Source: CAYRLW01 sp964425215
GTDB taxonomy: Bacteria; Spirochaetota; Spirochaetia; Treponematales; Breznakiellaceae
Assembly: GCA_964425215.1 (NCBI GenBank)
Contig: CAYRLW010000051.1
Coordinates: forward strand, 1-22,994
DNA length: 22,994 bases
Direction of reading: 5' to 3'
Both the position numbers and the translations under genes were made by a program. Below are positions 19,361 to 22,994 of this stretch, in pieces (positions within the stretch are counted from its first letter, which is position 1; the number at the start of each line of letters is the position of its first letter). Below the pieces are notes generated by a model, which worked only from the letters and a program-made list of their open reading frames with translations, searched no databases and was not told the DNA's origin.

Positions 19361-22140
19361 GCACGATGACGACGGCGACCGGAGAGCGGGCGATGCAGGT
19401 CCTTGAGCGGAGCCTCTACCGCGGCCCTCATCTGTACAGCGCAAGGCCCATGGCGCGGATCCGGCTGGATCTGGGGCGGATGGAGGACTGGCCGACCGAT
19501 CGGCTGGGCGACTTCACGCCCCGCCTGCTGGAGGCGCTTCCGGGTCTGCACCGGCACGGATGCTGCTACGGCGAGCCGGGCGGATTTGTCCGTCGTCTGC
19601 GCGACGGGACCTGGTTCGGCCACGTCGTGGAGCATGTCGCCCTTGAACTGCAGACCCGCGCCGGAACCCCTGTCGCCCGTGGCAAGACGCGTTCGGTCCG
19701 CGGTCGCACGGGCGTCTACGACATCCTCTTCACCTATCGCGACGAGACGACGGCCCTCCTGGCCGGACGACTGGCCCTCCAGGTTTGCGACGCCCTGCTG
19801 CCGGAGGCCCTCGCCGGCGTCGGGGGCCTGGACCGGGTCTGCGCGGACAGCCTGGATTCCCGCCTGCCGGGCGCGGTCGGCGCTGATGCGGCGGTGTCGA
19901 TCCTCCGGGGCGCGGTGCGCCAGACCGCGTTCGGACCCTCGACCCAGGCCCTGGTCGACGCCGCGCGACGCCGGGGGATTCCTGTCGAACGCCTCAACAC
20001 CGGCAGCCTCCTGCGCCTGGGCTGGGGCGCCCGGCAAAGACGCCTCCGCGCTAGCGTGACGGACCGCACGGGCCTGATCGCGGCCGAACTGGCCGGCGAC
20101 AAGGCTCAGGCCAAGGCCCTGCTCGACGCGGTTGGCTGTCCAACGGCGCGCGGGGAGGTGGTCCGCACCGCAGACGAGGCCGCCGCCGCCGCCGCCCGCC
20201 TGGGCGGCAGGGTCGTGGTCAAGCCGCTCGACGGCAACCACGGAAGGGGGGTGACGACAGGCCTGGACTCGCCCGAGGCGGTCAGGAAGGCCTTCGCCCT
20301 GGCCGCGCCCCACGGACGACGGGTCATCGTCGAGCAGGAGCTTCCGGGCCGGGACTACCGCGTCCTGGTGATCGACGGCAGGGTCGTCGCCGTCGCCGAG
20401 CGCCGCCCGCCTTGCATCGAGGGCGACGGGCGCCGGTCGGTGGCCGAACTGGTCGAAGCGGTCAATGCCGATCCACGCCGGGGCGTCGGTCACGAGAAAA
20501 GCCTGACCCTGATCCGTCTTGACGAGGAGGCGCTGGCCCTCCTCGCCCGCCAGGGCCTGTCGCCCGAGAGCGTCCCCGAGCCCGGCGCCAGGGTCCTGTT
20601 GCGTACCGCCGCCAACCTCTCGTCGGGCGGGACGGCGACGGACCGGACCGACGAGATTCACCCGGCCAACGCCGCCATCGCCCGGCGGGCGGCTCTGGCC
20701 CTGGGTCTGGACGTGGCAGGGGTGGATCTTCTGGCGCCGGACATCCGCCGCTCGGTCCGTGACACGGGCGGGGGGGTGGTCGAGGTCAATGCGGCGCCGG
20801 GATTGCGCATGCATCTAGCGCCCTCGGAAGGCGAGGCGCGAGACGTCGCCCGGCCTGTCATCGACATGATGTTTCCACGGGGCGTTCCGTCCCGCATTCC
20901 CGTCATCGCGGTGACGGGCACCAACGGGAAGTCGACCGTGGGCCGGATGATCGCCCATGTGTTGCGAGCGGAAGGCCGGGTCGTGGGCCTGACCAACACC
21001 AGCGGGGTCTATGTCGACGGAGAGAGAATCCGGGCCGGTGACGCCAGCGGCCCGCGCAGCGCCCGGATGGTGCTCAATGATCCTGTCGTCGACGTTGCGG
21101 TGCTGGAGTGCGCCCGGGGCGGCATCCTTCGCGAGGGCCTCGCCTTTGATCGCTGTGACGTCGGCTGCGTCCTCAACGTCCAGCCCGACCACTTGGGGCT
21201 CAGAGGGGTGGACACGCTGGAGGATCTGGCGAAGGTCAAGTCGGTCGTGGCCGAGGCCGTGTCACGTCGGGGCCTCAGCGTGCTGAACGCCGACGACGCC
21301 CTGACCCTGCGCATGGCGCGCCATGCCGGAGGCCGGGTCTGCTGGTTCTCCATGCGGGGCGGCGCCGAGACGCCGGGCTTCCTGCTGAAGCATGTGGCCG
21401 AAGGCGGCGCCGCGGTTCTCTACGACGCCGAAAGCGGGGTTTTGGAACTTCACGACCGGGGCGAGCGCCGCCGGCTGGGGCATGCAGCCGACCTGCCTTC
21501 AACCCTGGGCGGCGCGGCCGCGTTCAATGTGGCGAATGTCCTGGCGGCCGCGGCGGCCTGCTACGGCGTGGGCGTGCCGCCGGAGCGGATCGGACCGGCC
21601 CTGGCCAGCTTCACATCCAGCTACGAGCAGAATCCCGGTCGCCTCAACATCTACGATCAGCACGGCTTCCGGGTCATCATGGACTACGCCCACAATCCGG
21701 ATGGCCTCCGGGCGCTCGGCGCCCTCGTGGCTGCGGTCCGGCCCGCCGGCGGGCGGACCATCGCCATGATCAGCATCCCCGGCGACCGGCGGACGCAGGA
21801 GATCGTCGCCATGGGTGAGATCAGCGCCGGCTTCTTCGACGAGGTCGTCTTCCGGGAGACGCCCGACAACCGCGGCCGGCCCGCCGGAGAAGTGATCCGC
21901 CTTCTCGCCGAGGGCGCGCTGAACAGCGGAGCGGACGCGTCGCGTTTTCGCGGCGTGCAGAAGGAGGAGGAGGCGGTGGCGGCATGCCTTGAAGCGGCGC
22001 GACCCGGGGACCTCGTCGTCCTGACGCCGACACGTATCGAAGCGGTGTGGGAGCAGATCCTGGCCTTCCGCCCCACCTTCCCGTCCTCGGCCCTGGGTCT
22101 GAATGCGCCGGGCGTCATCCTGGAGCCTCCCCATGGGTAA
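19357..22140 (+). CDS. cphA: Cyanophycin synthetase
   Basis: A 927-aa enzyme that builds the nitrogen-storage polymer cyanophycin (poly-aspartate backbone with arginine side chains) from Asp, Arg and ATP in the cytosol. Residues 1 to about 220 are the CphA N-terminal domain (YRGPHLYSARPMARIRLDLG, FGHVVEHVALELQ). An ATP-grasp domain (about 225-490) contains VVVKPLDGNHGRGV (near 286-299) and adds Asp. A Mur-ligase-like domain (about 515-900) has VTGTNGKST (519-527) and MDYAHNPDG (775-783) and adds Arg. Length is slightly above the usual 870-900. The start is the ATG at 19357 coupled to the 63-aa gene; the frame is open further upstream but overlaps that gene. An internal ATG at residue 13 is an alternative start. 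CphB follows with an 8-base overlap. Confidence 0.95.
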   Translation: MSTMTTATGERAMQVLERSLYRGPHLYSARPMARIRLDLGRMEDWPTDRLGDFTPRLLEALPGLHRHGCCYGEPGGFVRRLRDGTWFGHVVEHVALELQTRAGTPVARGKTRSVRGRTGVYDILFTYRDETTALLAGRLALQVCDALLPEALAGVGGLDRVCADSLDSRLPGAVGADAAVSILRGAVRQTAFGPSTQALVDAARRRGIPVERLNTGSLLRLGWGARQRRLRASVTDRTGLIAAELAGDKAQAKALLDAVGCPTARGEVVRTADEAAAAAARLGGRVVVKPLDGNHGRGVTTGLDSPEAVRKAFALAAPHGRRVIVEQELPGRDYRVLVIDGRVVAVAERRPPCIEGDGRRSVAELVEAVNADPRRGVGHEKSLTLIRLDEEALALLARQGLSPESVPEPGARVLLRTAANLSSGGTATDRTDEIHPANAAIARRAALALGLDVAGVDLLAPDIRRSVRDTGGGVVEVNAAPGLRMHLAPSEGEARDVARPVIDMMFPRGVPSRIPVIAVTGTNGKSTVGRMIAHVLRAEGRVVGLTNTSGVYVDGERIRAGDASGPRSARMVLNDPVVDVAVLECARGGILREGLAFDRCDVGCVLNVQPDHLGLRGVDTLEDLAKVKSVVAEAVSRRGLSVLNADDALTLRMARHAGGRVCWFSMRGGAETPGFLLKHVAEGGAAVLYDAESGVLELHDRGERRRLGHAADLPSTLGGAAAFNVANVLAAAAACYGVGVPPERIGPALASFTSSYEQNPGRLNIYDQHGFRVIMDYAHNPDGLRALGALVAAVRPAGGRTIAMISIPGDRRTQEIVAMGEISAGFFDEVVFRETPDNRGRPAGEVIRLLAEGALNSGADASRFRGVQKEEEAVAACLEAARPGDLVVLTPTRIEAVWEQILAFRPTFPSSALGLNAPGVILEPPHG

Positions 22141-22957
22141 GGGCCCCCTGATCATCATCGGCGGACATGAAGACAAGACCGGCGAGCGCGTGATCCTCAG
22201 TGAGGTGGCCCGTCGTCTCGGCGGGGGCAGGCTGGTGATCGCGACCATCGCCTCCCATAAGCCCGAAGGCTATTTCGACAGCTATCGGAAAGGCTTCGGA
22301 GGCCTCGGCGTCGGAGAGCTGATCGAGCTCTACGTCGAGGACCGGGCCGAAAGCCGTAACCCAAATCTTCTCGACGTGTTTGACGGGGCCGCGGGCGTCT
22401 TCTTCAGCGGCGGCGACCAGCTCAGGCTCGCCAGCCAGATCGGCGACACGCCCATGGAGCGACGCATCCGGGATCTTCATGCGCGCGGCGGCCTCATCGC
22501 AGGAACCTCTGCAGGGGCTTCGGTGATGAGCGAGACCATGCTGGTCAAGGGACCAAGCGCGGAATCCTATCGGATCGGCGAGGTGCATATGGCCCCGGGA
22601 CTCGGGCTGCTCCCCAATGTCATCATCGACCAGCATTTCGCCGAAAGGGGAAGGTTCGGCCGGCTGTTGGGCGCAGTAGCCCACAATCCGCGCCTCATGG
22701 GGTTGGGGATTGACGAGAATACGGCCGTTTTGGTCGAGCAAGGAAAGCTGCGGGTGCTGGGCGACGGCGCCGTCTACGTCGTCGACGGTGAGGATGCGAC
22801 TCATTCCAATATTTCGGAAGGCGGCGCCGAGGACGCCCTGTCCATGTTCGACGTGCGCCTCCACGTCCTGTCGCGGGGCGACGGCTTCGACCTGGACCGC
22901 CATCGTCCGCAGCGTGCGGGTCCGGAAGGCAAGGGCGGAAGCGACGATCCGCAGTGA
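22133..22957 (+). CDS. cphB: Cyanophycinase
   Basis: A 274-aa serine peptidase (family S51) that cuts cyanophycin to beta-Asp-Arg dipeptides. It begins MGKGPLIIIGGHEDK, the usual cyanophycinase opening. The nucleophile is Ser126 in GTSAGASVMS, and the substrate pocket region LPNVIIDQHFAERGRFGRLL carries the conserved DQHF and RGR residues. No signal peptide is visible, so it is the cytosolic form acting on stored polymer rather than a secreted scavenging form. The start ATG overlaps the end of cphA; GGAG lies just upstream. A dipeptidase (isoaspartyl) to finish the breakdown is not seen in the window. The last 25 residues are a hydrophilic Gly/Asp/Arg tail. Confidence 0.94.
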   Translation: MGKGPLIIIGGHEDKTGERVILSEVARRLGGGRLVIATIASHKPEGYFDSYRKGFGGLGVGELIELYVEDRAESRNPNLLDVFDGAAGVFFSGGDQLRLASQIGDTPMERRIRDLHARGGLIAGTSAGASVMSETMLVKGPSAESYRIGEVHMAPGLGLLPNVIIDQHFAERGRFGRLLGAVAHNPRLMGLGIDENTAVLVEQGKLRVLGDGAVYVVDGEDATHSNISEGGAEDALSMFDVRLHVLSRGDGFDLDRHRPQRAGPEGKGGSDDPQ

Positions 22958-22994
22958 CCTGAACCCGACACGTCGGCTCCGTCGCCGGTCGCGG

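Noticed and set aside
19267..20814. A 515-codon open frame on the minus strand
   Set aside because: It is antisense to cyanophycin synthetase and has only the codon-mirror composition expected of such a frame.
1..22994. CRISPR array, tRNA, rRNA, insertion sequence or prophage genes
   Set aside because: I looked for regular direct repeats, tRNA-like folds and transposase or integrase motifs and saw none.

Overview
The window looks like a chromosomal, accessory-rich stretch of a high-GC (roughly two-thirds G+C) alphaproteobacterium. The gene families, the many small hydrophilic proteins, three Crp/Fnr-type regulators, Caulobacter-type promoter sequences and GGAAC-type -35 boxes make a member of the Caulobacterales (Brevundimonas or a relative) the best guess. 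There is no rRNA, tRNA or phylogenetic marker gene here to prove it.

Layout. Positions 1-2100 hold a flavodoxin-type reductase and a three-gene operon of very small acidic proteins that all begin MTD, facing a broken inverted copy of one of them. Positions 2100-6900 hold small stress-type genes (GrlR-like, DUF6894-like, a one-pass membrane protein) and two Crp/Fnr regulators, one of which appears to start at CTG. Next comes a type II NADH dehydrogenase (7047-8318). A minus-strand surface-sugar operon runs from 13580 down to 8604: galE, a family 1-like glycoside hydrolase, and a protein fusing a glycosyltransferase to UDP-galactopyranose mutase. A further small protein and a third Crp/Fnr regulator follow. 

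The most striking gene is at 15104-15496: a eukaryote-like ubiquitin domain (about 76% identical to human ubiquitin over 72 residues by hand alignment) between a signal peptide and an IPTL-CTERM sorting tail. It has a good housekeeping-type promoter and a strong terminator lies downstream. It keeps all seven ubiquitin lysines but lacks the C-terminal Gly-Gly, so it looks like an exported and anchored ubiquitin that cannot itself be conjugated.

From 16049 to 19009 (minus strand) lie a FlbD-like small protein, a remnant of a cysteine hydrolase, a hemerythrin-domain protein, and a translationally coupled pair of a HemK-like methyltransferase and a heme-oxygenase-like diiron protein. Divergent from these is a cyanophycin operon (19169-22957): a 63-residue protein, cyanophycin synthetase CphA and cyanophycinase CphB, each overlapping the next, for making and breaking a nitrogen-storage polymer.

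Across the window eight gene starts have a GGAAC about 44-55 bases upstream, most with a GTT-like element about 16 bases further on. This resembles EcfG (general stress response) promoters, so much of the window may be a stress and stationary-phase gene island.
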